From positions 1 through 31,015 of the forward strand of contig SFMU01000021.1 in assembly GCA_004552965.1 (NCBI GenBank): a stretch of 31,015 nucleotides of DNA, written 5' to 3'. The notes under the pieces were generated by a model. That model was not told the origin of the DNA and searched no databases. It saw only the letters and a list, made by a program, of their open reading frames with translations. Numbering within the stretch: the first letter of the stretch is position 1; every line of letters begins with the position of its first letter. This stretch comes from Bacteroidales bacterium. GTDB lineage: Bacteria; Bacteroidota; Bacteroidia; Bacteroidales; UBA932. The position numbers were made by a program, and so were the translations under genes. This document shows, piece by piece, positions 16,205 to 23,726 of the stretch.

Positions 16205-16401
16205 CACAATTTCAAAAAATATTTCATTTTTTCGACACAAATTCTGAACGGTGAAATTCGTCAGATTCAATCATTTACAAAAGAAGCGGAAAAATTTTTG
16301 GCCGCGGTTTTGACATTGGCTGCGAAGGGCTAACTCGATGGCATAGTTTTCCCATGGTCTCCAGTCATCCAAACTGGTGTTATTTTTTGAAGATTACTTA
16401 G

Positions 16402-16409
16402 TACTTTTG
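16402..16409 (+). promoter_or_regulatory. -7 promoter box of the DUF4294 gene
   Basis: TACTTTTG matches TAnnTTTG 8/8 and ends only 5 nt before the ATG at 16415, so the transcript would be leaderless or nearly so. No clear -33 TTTG lies at normal spacing. A small hairpin (CCAGT 16361-16365 with ACTGG 16373-16377) followed by T-rich sequence lies just upstream. Confidence 0.5.
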
Positions 16410-16414
16410 CAAGG

Positions 16415-17125
16415 ATGAAACACGGACCGGCATATTCACTGGCAGCCATTACGCTTGCGCTCCTCCTCGCCGCAGGGACAGCCCCGGCGCAGGAAAGGGG
16501 TGGCGCGTCGCGTCGGCCTCCGGGTAAGGAAAGGGGTGGCTACCTGGGCTACAGGGTAGAAGCAGGAGACACCGTCTACATGGACATGATCGCTCCGGTC
16601 TGGGTGTTCCCGAAAGGAAGAAAGAACACGGCAAACCTAAGGGAATACTACCGTCTGGTGTACAATTTCAACAAGGTGTATCCCTATGCCCTGGCCGCGA
16701 AGGAACTGACCAGGGAGGTGGACGCGCACATCGCGCAGAACTCGCTCAGGAGGGCCAGGAAGGAAAAGTACATCAACCAGATGCAGAAGCAGCTGTTCGA
16801 GATGTACGAGAAGCCGCTGCGCAACATGACGATCTCGCAGGGCAAACTCCTCATCAAGCTCATAGACCGCGAAATCGGACGGTCTTCGTACAAGATCATC
16901 CGTGACTACAAGAACGGCATCACCGCGGGTTTCTGGCAGGGAGTGGCCAAGATCTTCGGCAATGACCTCAAGAAAGGCTACGACCCCAACGGGGAGGACA
17001 GGGTTACGGAATACCTTGTGAGCCAATGGGAAAGCGGCGAATTCGACAATCTCTACTATTCAATCTTCTGGGAGATGCCGGAACATCCGGTGATCGCGTC
17101 GAAGAGAATCCAGTTCGAGGACTGA
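16415..17125 (+). CDS. DUF4294 family exported protein
   Basis: A 236-residue protein with a signal peptide (about residues 1-25, ending GTAPAQ), so it is probably periplasmic. The Bacteroidota-specific DUF4294 core is visible as LREYYRLVYNFNKVYPYAL, followed by a basic helical region and GITAGFWQGVAKIFGNDLKKGYD. Function of the family is unknown. Two ERGG units in the mature N-terminus come from an exact 14-bp repeat (16491-16504 and 16527-16540). Its 3' end overlaps lpxH on the other strand by 70 nt. Confidence 0.85.
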   Translation: MKHGPAYSLAAITLALLLAAGTAPAQERGGASRRPPGKERGGYLGYRVEAGDTVYMDMIAPVWVFPKGRKNTANLREYYRLVYNFNKVYPYALAAKELTREVDAHIAQNSLRRARKEKYINQMQKQLFEMYEKPLRNMTISQGKLLIKLIDREIGRSSYKIIRDYKNGITAGFWQGVAKIFGNDLKKGYDPNGEDRVTEYLVSQWESGEFDNLYYSIFWEMPEHPVIASKRIQFED

Positions 17126-17811
17126 GAGGAAACCCAGTCTCCAAGGATCATGAATCTGGCTCCGGACGGAAGCGTCCTGTCGACCTGCGTGTGATAGTGT
17201 CCGAATATGAAAAAGTCCACGTGGGAGGCCCTGTCATATTCAAGGGCGAATTGCCACAGAGGTTCTTCCTCGCCCCCGAAGGAATATTCCTGCGACTTGC
17301 CAAGGCGGCTGCGCTTCGACCAGCCGTTGCCCAGCCTGAAGGCGAACCATGGATGGAGCATGCTGAAAAGGCGCTGGAGGAAGCGTCCGTGGAAGGCTGC
17401 GCGCATCAGTTTGTAGCCCCGGTTGCCCGGACCAAGACCGTCCCCGTGCCCAAGGCAGAACTTCCTGCCGCCGTGAGTGACAGTGACGGGCTGCTCCAGC
17501 ACTCTGATCCCCAGTTCCGAGAAATAGCTGTAGCACCAGATGTCGTGGTTGCCTTTGAAGAAGAAGACTTCCACTCCTTCGTCGATCAGACGGAGCAGGG
17601 CCGCAAAGACCCTGACATAGCCCTTCGGAACGACATCCCTGTACTCGTACCAGAAATCCCAGATGTCGCCAAGCATGTAGAGGGCCTGGGTGCTCCGGGC
17701 CGGGATCGACTCCAGAAAGTCCACGAAGCGCCTTTCGCGGGCGGCGGGATCATTGACATCCAGCCCGAGATGAACGTCCGAGACGAAGTAGACATAGCGC
17801 CTTTCAGCCAT
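17056..17811 (-). CDS. lpxH: UDP-2,3-diacylglucosamine diphosphatase (LpxH-type)
   Basis: A 251-residue calcineurin-like metallophosphoesterase, probably performing the UDP-2,3-diacylglucosamine pyrophosphate hydrolysis step of lipid A synthesis at the inner-membrane face. Metal-site motifs are complete: SDVHLG (Asp12, His14), LGDIWDFW (Asp49), KGNHD (Asn88, His89), GHGDG (His122) and FGHYHTQ (His205, His207). It is 15 nt downstream of uppP, so both envelope-lipid enzymes are probably co-expressed. The last about 23 codons are antisense to the DUF4294 gene. Confidence 0.85.
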   Translation of the reverse strand: MAERRYVYFVSDVHLGLDVNDPAARERRFVDFLESIPARSTQALYMLGDIWDFWYEYRDVVPKGYVRVFAALLRLIDEGVEVFFFKGNHDIWCYSYFSELGIRVLEQPVTVTHGGRKFCLGHGDGLGPGNRGYKLMRAAFHGRFLQRLFSMLHPWFAFRLGNGWSKRSRLGKSQEYSFGGEEEPLWQFALEYDRASHVDFFIFGHYHTQVDRTLPSGARFMILGDWVSSQSSNWILFDAITGCSGISQKIE

Positions 17812-17826
17812 CAGGGAATGAGGGTG

Positions 17827-18654
17827 TTATGCAATTATGAATATCAGGACTGCTGCCACGAGGCAATAGAGGGCGAACCAGGAGAGCTTTGCCCTGCGGA
17901 CCAAGGCCACCATCGCCTTGCAGGCGAAAAGACCGGAAAGGAAGGCCGAGACAAAGCCGATGAGGAGGCTTAGCGAACCGGCTCCGGCCCCGAAGACAGC
18001 CTCACCCGTGAAGACGTCGAGCAGGTCGAGGAACTGTTCTCCCAGGATCGGGATCAGCACCATCAGGAAGGAGAACTGCGCCATCACATCCCTGCGCACT
18101 CCGGTCAGGAGGCCGGTTGCGATGGTGGTTCCGGAGCGTGACAGACCCGGAACGACAGCCACAGCCTGGGCGCAGCCAACGATGAAAGCCTGCAGCACGG
18201 AGATGCCGTTGCGGGCCTCGGAAGGGCCTTGCTGCCCATCGGACTGCTTGCGCTTTCCGAATATGTCGGAGAAGAACAGAAGGGCCGCGGTCACGGTCAG
18301 GGATATTCCCACAACCAGAAGAGAATCACCGAAGAGAGCTTCGACCTTGTCCTTGAAGAACAGGCCGACGATGGCGACCGGGACCATCGAGACGACGATC
18401 TTCAGAGCATAGTCGGTCTGGTCGTTGTAACGGAACTTGAAAATGCCTTTGAGAATGTCCCAGACAGGCTTGCTGAAAACCACCAGGGTGCTCAGGACGG
18501 TCGCGAAATGGACCATGACGGTGAAGTCCATGAAGCCTTCGGAATCCACTCCGAGAAGCTCCCTGAAGATCATCAGGTGGCCGCTTGAACTGACGGGCAG
18601 AAATTCGGTCAGACCCTGGACAAGACCAAGAAGAAGTGCCTGTAACCAACTCAT
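17827..18654 (-). CDS. uppP: Undecaprenyl-diphosphatase (UppP/BacA)
   Basis: A 275-residue multi-pass membrane protein that recycles undecaprenyl diphosphate to the monophosphate carrier used in peptidoglycan and glycan assembly. Both catalytic motifs are present: EFLPVSSSGHL (Glu17 to His26) and PGLSRSGTT with its Arg. It overlaps the DUF3098 gene by 4 nt (ATGA arrangement), so translation is coupled. Confidence 0.95.
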   Translation of the reverse strand: MSWLQALLLGLVQGLTEFLPVSSSGHLMIFRELLGVDSEGFMDFTVMVHFATVLSTLVVFSKPVWDILKGIFKFRYNDQTDYALKIVVSMVPVAIVGLFFKDKVEALFGDSLLVVGISLTVTAALLFFSDIFGKRKQSDGQQGPSEARNGISVLQAFIVGCAQAVAVVPGLSRSGTTIATGLLTGVRRDVMAQFSFLMVLIPILGEQFLDLLDVFTGEAVFGAGAGSLSLLIGFVSAFLSGLFACKAMVALVRRAKLSWFALYCLVAAVLIFIIA

Positions 18655-18917
18655 CTGGCATCCTCCTCCTTGTCAGGTGCCGGCCGGCGCATGATTGCGA
18701 TAACTATCAGCACCAGACCCGCGATTATCACCAGAGGCGCGGCGACAAGCCTCCTGAAATCGAAGATCGACCAGTTGAAGACTTCGGGGTCTTCGGGAGC
18801 CCCGCCCATCATGAGGATGAAGCCCGAGACTATCACGACCAGGCCCATCAGCAGGTGCCACAGGCCTTTGCGGGTGGTCGCCATCTGAGTATTGTCATTC
18901 TGTTTCTTCATATTCAT
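18651..18917 (-). CDS. DUF3098 small membrane protein
   Basis: An 88-residue protein with two transmembrane segments (about 20-38 and 59-76). The family signature is FILMMGGAPEDPEVFNWSIF, then RRLVAAPLVIIAGLVL. The family is confined to Bacteroidota and regularly lies between ftsX and uppP. Function is unknown; context suggests a cell-envelope or division role. An alternative start at Met3 is possible. Confidence 0.85.
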   Translation of the reverse strand: MNMKKQNDNTQMATTRKGLWHLLMGLVVIVSGFILMMGGAPEDPEVFNWSIFDFRRLVAAPLVIIAGLVLIVIAIMRRPAPDKEEDAR

Positions 18918-18969
18918 CTATGTTGTTTCCGTTCCCGCCGGAATCCGTGGCAGGAGTTTGATTGATGTT

Positions 18970-19866
18970 CTAGTAATAAAGTTCGTCCTTGGAGAGCGAC
19001 ACGAGCTTGCCCACGACGAAATAGGTGCTCAGCAGACATATGATGATTCCGCTCGCGAAGACAATCCCCATCACCACGAGCAGCAGGTCGAGACTGAATA
19101 TCTCGAAGAGCTGGACGAATTCCCTTCTGATGAAGAACAGCAGGGCCACGAGCATGGCGATCGCCACCAGGGCCGAGAACATGCCCTGGAAGACACTCTG
19201 GACAAGGAATGGACCGCGGATGAAGGCCTTTGTCGCGCCGACCAGCTTCATGGTGTGGATGGAGAAACGCTTCGAAAAGACGTTGAGACGGATGGTGTTG
19301 TTGATGAGGACGAAGGAGATGAAGAGGAGAAGGGCTATGAATATTCCAAGCACCATCGAGATCTTTCCCAGGTTGGTGTTGAGCTTGTCCACGAGCGACT
19401 GCTGGTAGACTACCTCATCCACAAGGGGCGAGGTCAGGATTTCCTTCCTGATGACGTCGATGCTGTCCGCCCAGACATGGTCTGCGTTCAGGGAGACATC
19501 GATGGAGACCGGAATCGGGGAGATTTCGAAGACATTGAGGAAATCCTCTCCGAGCAGTTCCGACATCTCGCGGACGCCCTGCTCAACCGGAATCAGAGTT
19601 GTCTGCCTGACGCCCGGGATCGAATCGATGACGCTGCGGAAGGCCATGGCGGACTCCTCGCTCACTCCGGTCTTCATCATCACCGAAATCTGCAGGTTCT
19701 CCTTGAAATAGTCCGAAACGCTCCTGGCGTTGACAAGCAGCAGGCTGGCCACTCCCACCAGAAACAGGACGAGACTGATACTCACCACCGTGGACAGCCA
19801 GGCGCCCACGAGTCTCCTTCTGATAAGTCTGCTTTCCCCTTCTGACATATTCGCATAGTACTCCAA
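18970..19866 (-). CDS. ftsX: Cell division ABC-transporter permease FtsX
   Basis: A 298-residue protein with FtsX architecture: one N-terminal transmembrane segment (about 22-46), a periplasmic domain (to about 165), then three C-terminal segments. Key stretches are DYFKENLQISVMMKTGVSEE and FSKRFSIHTMKLVGATKAFI. FtsX couples septal hydrolase activation to FtsE, which is not in this window. The promoter -7 box ends only 8 nt before the first ATG. The second in-frame ATG at 19848 (MSEGESRLIRRR) would give a normal short leader and may be the true start. Confidence 0.9.
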   Translation of the reverse strand: MEYYANMSEGESRLIRRRLVGAWLSTVVSISLVLFLVGVASLLLVNARSVSDYFKENLQISVMMKTGVSEESAMAFRSVIDSIPGVRQTTLIPVEQGVREMSELLGEDFLNVFEISPIPVSIDVSLNADHVWADSIDVIRKEILTSPLVDEVVYQQSLVDKLNTNLGKISMVLGIFIALLLFISFVLINNTIRLNVFSKRFSIHTMKLVGATKAFIRGPFLVQSVFQGMFSALVAIAMLVALLFFIRREFVQLFEIFSLDLLLVVMGIVFASGIIICLLSTYFVVGKLVSLSKDELYY

Positions 19867-19874
19867 ATTGGTTT

Positions 19875-19882
19875 CAAAGATA
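19875..19882 (-). promoter_or_regulatory. -7 promoter box of the ftsX cluster
   Basis: TATCTTTG on the minus strand, 8/8 to TAnnTTTG. Only a TTTC (19903-19900) is present 17 nt upstream as a weak -33. It is divergent to the box at 19913-19920. Confidence 0.5.
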
Positions 19883-19912
19883 ATGAAATATCGAAATATG
19901 AAAAAAAATTCT

Positions 19913-19920
19913 TACTTTTG
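19913..19920 (+). promoter_or_regulatory. -7 promoter box of the GT5-like/DUF4270 pair
   Basis: TACTTTTG, an 8/8 match to TAnnTTTG, 19 nt before the ATG at 19940, giving a leader of about 14 nt. No convincing -33 TTTG is found at the usual distance. Confidence 0.5.
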
Positions 19921-19939
19921 TGAATCTTAATAATATTAT

Positions 19940-20758
19940 ATGGGAAATCCTGTCAAAAGAGTTCTGTTCGTCAATTCGGAAATAATGCCCTTCGTTCCCG
20001 AGACCCCGATTTCAAAGGTCGGAAGATACCTTCCGCAGGGGATCCAGGAGCAGAAAAAGGAAATCAGGTCATTCATGCCCCGATACGGTTGCATCAACGA
20101 CAGGAAGAATCAGCTTCACGAAGTTATCAGGCTGTCCGGAATGAACATCATCGTGGGAGATGTCGACAGGCAGCTCGTGATCAAGGTGGCATCGGTCGCA
20201 GCAGCCAGGCTTCAGGTCTATTTCATTGACAATGAAGACTATTTCCGACGCAAACAGATGACTTACGACACCGACGGCAAGTTTTTCGAGGACAACGGAC
20301 AGAGAGCGGTCTTCTTCGCAAGGGGCGTCCTCGAAACCGTCAAGAAACTCCGCTGGGCTCCTGACGTGATCCACTGTCAGGGCTGGATCACCAACCTGAT
20401 TCCCCTCTACCTCAAGAAGGTCTACAAGGCCGATCCGATTTTCGCGGACAGCAGGATCGTGACGACACTGTACAACGACATATCCGAAGAGAAATTCGGG
20501 GCTTCTTTCAAGGACACCATCCTGTTCGGCGGCATATCCCCGGACGATGTGCCTCTCCCTGAAGATCCCGATGGCACAAATCTTGCGAAACTGGCCGCAA
20601 TGTATTCCGACGGCGTCATCATAGGCGACTCCGCAGTCAGCTCCGACCTGGTCGGCTACTGCAAGGGGCTCGACGTCCCGACTCTCGACTTCAACGCGGA
20701 ATCGATGGAGAACGGCACCTACGCCAGAGAATATGACGAATTCTACCAACAGTTGTAA
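19940..20758 (+). CDS. Glycogen/starch synthase-like GT5 N-terminal domain protein
   Basis: A 272-residue protein resembling only the N-terminal Rossmann half of GT5 glycogen synthases: VKRVLFVNSEIMPFVPETP at the start, and APDVIHCQGWITNLIPLYLK mid-protein. The ADP-glucose motif KxGG is altered to Lys26-Val-Gly-Arg29, and the C-terminal GT1 half is absent, with a proper stop. This short form is known beside DUF4270 genes in Bacteroidetes, so it is not an assembly truncation. Classical synthase activity is doubtful. It is 3 nt from the DUF4270 gene. Confidence 0.75.
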   Translation: MGNPVKRVLFVNSEIMPFVPETPISKVGRYLPQGIQEQKKEIRSFMPRYGCINDRKNQLHEVIRLSGMNIIVGDVDRQLVIKVASVAAARLQVYFIDNEDYFRRKQMTYDTDGKFFEDNGQRAVFFARGVLETVKKLRWAPDVIHCQGWITNLIPLYLKKVYKADPIFADSRIVTTLYNDISEEKFGASFKDTILFGGISPDDVPLPEDPDGTNLAKLAAMYSDGVIIGDSAVSSDLVGYCKGLDVPTLDFNAESMENGTYAREYDEFYQQL

Positions 20759-20761
20759 AAA

Positions 20762-22363
20762 ATGAAGAGATTCTGCATAGCAGCGATGATGGCCCTGGGA
20801 ATCGTTTCCTGCGTCAACATCGACGAGAGATTGGGCGGAGACCTTGTCGCCACCAATCAGAAATACGACATCTACACGGCCGAGATTCCTCTCGAGGAGA
20901 TCCAGATGCGCACGGTCGACAGTCTGGTGGCCTTTTCATCGAAGCGAATCACCTTCGGCTCGATCAGGGATGATGAGTTCGGTCTCTCCAGAAGAGGTTC
21001 CGTAGTGACCCTCGTACCGGTCCTCGACACCTTCGACTTCGGCAAGAACCCGAAGTTCAGCAAGTTCACCTTCCGCTGCGGAGGGGACTCGATTTCTGTT
21101 AGCGACAAGAGCCAGATGAAGATTCTGCAGAATGTCAACGTCTACGAACTCACCGAGCCGATCGACAACACCAAGGATTTTGCCCAAAGCGAAATAAAGC
21201 ACGGCAGCAAGCGGATCACCAAGGGAGTGCCGATCGTGAACGGAAGCGACTCCCTGGTCTTCGAATTCAATGAGGAATACGGCAAGAAGTATTTCGACAT
21301 CACCCAGGAGGACCTGGAAGACCTCGACAGATACACGAAGAAATTCCCGGGCATCTACCTCACCACTGACGATCCTGCCGGCAATGGAGGACGCTTCAAC
21401 ATGTTCTCATTCGACATCATGGAGTCATCCAACGGCTACATGACCCGCAAGGACAACTACGCCGTCCTCTACTTCAACAGCGAATACGAAGGCGAGCGCA
21501 AGGACTCCCTCCTGATGTTCTACTTCAGCCCGACCAAGATGCAGGATCTGGACTCCCTGATGAACAAAAACACCCTTCCGTCGCAGTATGTCTTCAACGT
21601 GGACTACCATGAAAAGACTTCCGAATATGAAGGGGTGGCGAAGGACAAGATCTACATCGAAGGCGGCAGCGGCATCAAGCCGATGGTCCCGTCGGAGCAC
21701 ATCCGGGACCTTGTCCGGAAGGCGGTCACCGACCGTGGAGGAGACCCGAAGACAGCCCTGATCACCAAGGCGACCATCGAACTGCCTTTCACCTTCCCGG
21801 AGGACTACGAGTCCATGTTCAAGTACCCGATGACTCTCAGCCCGACAATCAAGATCAGCCAGGACAGCACCGTGACATATGCAGGTCTTACCGATGCGAG
21901 CATCTCGACCGAAAACCAGGGTGACATCAACAGGTCTCTCTGCGAATATGCCCCGGACATCACACATCATATCCAGCAGATTCTCCGCCTTGATGACGAT
22001 GCCGATTTCGACAGGTACGACATCTGGTTCCTGATCATGTGGTACGCGACCAACACCACCTACAACGCAGATGCCGGAGAGCTGGCCGACTATTACCAGC
22101 AGCTTGCCTATTACTCCTATTACAATGCTATCTACGGCGGCGGTTACGGTGGCTACGGCGGCGGCTATGGCGGCTACAGCAACATGTACAGCGGCTACTA
22201 CAGCTACCTGATGATGGCGCAGTATGCCTCATCGGCGGCAACGACAACAAGCACCTCGGCTGAAATGGACAAGGACCACTACTACTGCGCGACCCTCAAC
22301 GGTCCGGAGTCGAAGGACAGAAAGCCGATGCTCAAGATCTGCTTCGCTCTTCCAAAGAAATAG
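20762..22363 (+). CDS. DUF4270 family lipoprotein with a Gly/Tyr-rich segment
   Basis: A 533-residue lipoprotein (lipobox GIVSC, Cys17) of the Bacteroidota DUF4270 family, function unknown and probably facing the periplasm or surface. The body begins VNIDERLGGDLVATNQKYDI. Around residues 444-490 lies a low-complexity stretch of GGY and YY repeats (core GGGYGGYGGGYGGYSNMY). It forms a two-gene unit with the GT5-like gene and ends before a bidirectional terminator at 22416-22454. Confidence 0.8.
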   Translation: MKRFCIAAMMALGIVSCVNIDERLGGDLVATNQKYDIYTAEIPLEEIQMRTVDSLVAFSSKRITFGSIRDDEFGLSRRGSVVTLVPVLDTFDFGKNPKFSKFTFRCGGDSISVSDKSQMKILQNVNVYELTEPIDNTKDFAQSEIKHGSKRITKGVPIVNGSDSLVFEFNEEYGKKYFDITQEDLEDLDRYTKKFPGIYLTTDDPAGNGGRFNMFSFDIMESSNGYMTRKDNYAVLYFNSEYEGERKDSLLMFYFSPTKMQDLDSLMNKNTLPSQYVFNVDYHEKTSEYEGVAKDKIYIEGGSGIKPMVPSEHIRDLVRKAVTDRGGDPKTALITKATIELPFTFPEDYESMFKYPMTLSPTIKISQDSTVTYAGLTDASISTENQGDINRSLCEYAPDITHHIQQILRLDDDADFDRYDIWFLIMWYATNTTYNADAGELADYYQQLAYYSYYNAIYGGGYGGYGGGYGGYSNMYSGYYSYLMMAQYASSAATTTSTSAEMDKDHYYCATLNGPESKDRKPMLKICFALPKK

Positions 22364-22415
22364 TCCGGCTGTCTCGACCGCCGGGGGCGTGCCGTGAACA
22401 GCGCGAATAATAAAG

Positions 22416-22454
22416 AGGCTGACCAAGAGTCCTGATGGACTTCGAGGTCAGCCT
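22416..22454. terminator. Bidirectional terminator between DUF4270 and acpP
   Basis: AGGCTGACC (22416-22424) pairs perfectly with GGTCAGCCT (22446-22454), and the inner AGTCC/GGACT can extend the stem. It lies between converging genes, so it can serve both. Confidence 0.75.
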
Positions 22455-22478
22455 GATGATTTCTTACTGTCGATCCGA

Positions 22479-22730
22479 TTACTCTTTCTCGGCGAGTTTT
22501 GCAGAGACTTTGTCAATTGCATCCTGAACGGTTGCGATTGTTGCGGTCTCCTCATCTGGAATCTTGATGCCGAAAACTCTTTCGAACTCCATGAGAAGCT
22601 CTACGGTGTCAAGAGAATCTGCGCCAAGGTCGTTGGTGAAGTTAGCGGTTTCAGTAACCTCTGATTCTTCCACGCCAAGCTTGTCAACAATGATAGCTTT
22701 GACCTGCTTTACAATTTCTTCTGCAGTCAT
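22479..22730 (-). CDS. acpP: Acyl carrier protein
   Basis: An 83-residue acidic four-helix carrier for fatty-acid synthesis. The phosphopantetheine site is Ser39 in LGADSLDTVELLM. Length is usual. It has its own near-perfect promoter (22826-22857), which overlaps the 3' end of the upstream transporter gene, and an approximately 90-nt leader. The usual neighbour fabF is not in this window, which is somewhat unusual. Confidence 0.97.
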   Translation of the reverse strand: MTAEEIVKQVKAIIVDKLGVEESEVTETANFTNDLGADSLDTVELLMEFERVFGIKIPDEETATIATVQDAIDKVSAKLAEKE

Positions 22731-22825
22731 GATGATAAAATTATTAAGTTAACACTTGTAAGTCTTCAAAAAAGTCTCAAAAACTTCGGTCATCCCGGTT
22801 CGTGTTCATTTGCGGGAAAACTTCG

Positions 22826-22857
22826 CAAAGTTAAGAAGAAAAAGCTAATTATCCAAA
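22826..22857 (-). promoter_or_regulatory. acpP promoter
   Basis: TTTG (22857-22854), a 20-nt spacer and TAACTTTG (22833-22826) on the minus strand match the Bacteroidota consensus fully. The -33 element lies inside the last codons of the PnuC-like gene. Confidence 0.75.
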
Positions 22858-23630
22858 TGGTCGGCCTGGCCGGAAGCGCTGAGTTTCATCCATATTCTCA
22901 ATCCGTTAAGCGAATTCAGGAGGTAAAACACATACTTGAAGAGCATTACGGGCGCATTTCCGGAACCCGACCCAATGACAATTGCATGCGACCAAAGGAC
23001 AATGGAAGAGATATTTACAAGAATCCAGAGATACCATTGCTCGACATATGCGAAGGACAGCAGAACCTGCCCCGCGATGTTCAGGGACATCACAAGCGAA
23101 TCAAGAAAAATTTTCTCCTGCGAGAGGGAAGAGACAGCGCTGCGGGTAGTCGCGAGCCGCTCTACTCCGTAAAGGATTCCGTAGAGAACTGCGGTCAGGA
23201 TGACCAGTCCGCCGACAAGAAACAGCCATTGCCTGCCGCTGAGGCGGCGGGCTCGGACCTTGGATATTCCCTCATCCGATTTCATCCCCGCGCCGCGACG
23301 GCTCCATTGCCTGAAGCCTATCACCTGCATCGGAAGGAAGTAGAAGGCGTGGAGGGCGAAGTTCCCGTATATTCCGTTGTCCAGATAAATTATGGTGCCG
23401 ATCAGCACGTCGAGAAAGCCGAACACGAAGGTCAGGATGTGCCCGTTGGCCGACATTACGGTGTTGACTACTCCCATCAGCGAACCGAAGCCTGCAAGAA
23501 GCAGCATGAAGGCCTTGACGTCAGGCTGACGGAGCTTGAAGGCGGTAGTGAGAGCGACGGCGATGAACATTCCGCAGACAAGGAATATGTTGAAAGCAAG
23601 GTTGAATTTCTTTTCTATTTGTGGATTCAT
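22845..23630 (-). CDS. PnuC-type nicotinamide nucleoside/riboside transporter
   Basis: A 261-residue inner-membrane protein with about seven hydrophobic helices. The central signature is EQWYLWILVNISSIVLW, as in PnuC facilitators that bring in NAD precursors. It is divergent from the 960-residue enzyme gene with overlapping promoter regions, and upstream of acpP on the same strand. No riboswitch was recognised in the 96-nt gap. Substrate could be another vitamin of the PnuC superfamily (thiamine or riboflavin). Confidence 0.8.
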   Translation of the reverse strand: MNPQIEKKFNLAFNIFLVCGMFIAVALTTAFKLRQPDVKAFMLLLAGFGSLMGVVNTVMSANGHILTFVFGFLDVLIGTIIYLDNGIYGNFALHAFYFLPMQVIGFRQWSRRGAGMKSDEGISKVRARRLSGRQWLFLVGGLVILTAVLYGILYGVERLATTRSAVSSLSQEKIFLDSLVMSLNIAGQVLLSFAYVEQWYLWILVNISSIVLWSHAIVIGSGSGNAPVMLFKYVFYLLNSLNGLRIWMKLSASGQADHLDN

Positions 23631-23655
23631 AAGGCAATTACTGCTGAAAAACGTA

Positions 23656-23689
23656 CAAATTTAGGACGGAATTTCCTAAATTTACCAAA
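23656..23689 (-). promoter_or_regulatory. Promoter of the PnuC-like gene
   Basis: The minus strand shows TAAATTTG (23663-23656), 8/8 to TAnnTTTG, and TTTG (23689-23686) with a 22-nt spacer. On the opposite strand TAAATTTA (23677-23684) could serve the divergent enzyme gene at 23727. Confidence 0.55.
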
Positions 23690-23726
23690 TCGAATAACCA
23701 ATAACCGCATAACACCCAAACAAAAC

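Noticed and set aside
22857..23726. An upstream extension of the 960-residue enzyme frame (290 more codons on the plus strand).
   Set aside because: The extension is antisense to the PnuC-like gene, has no recognisable protein character, and would bury a clear signal peptide that begins at 23727.
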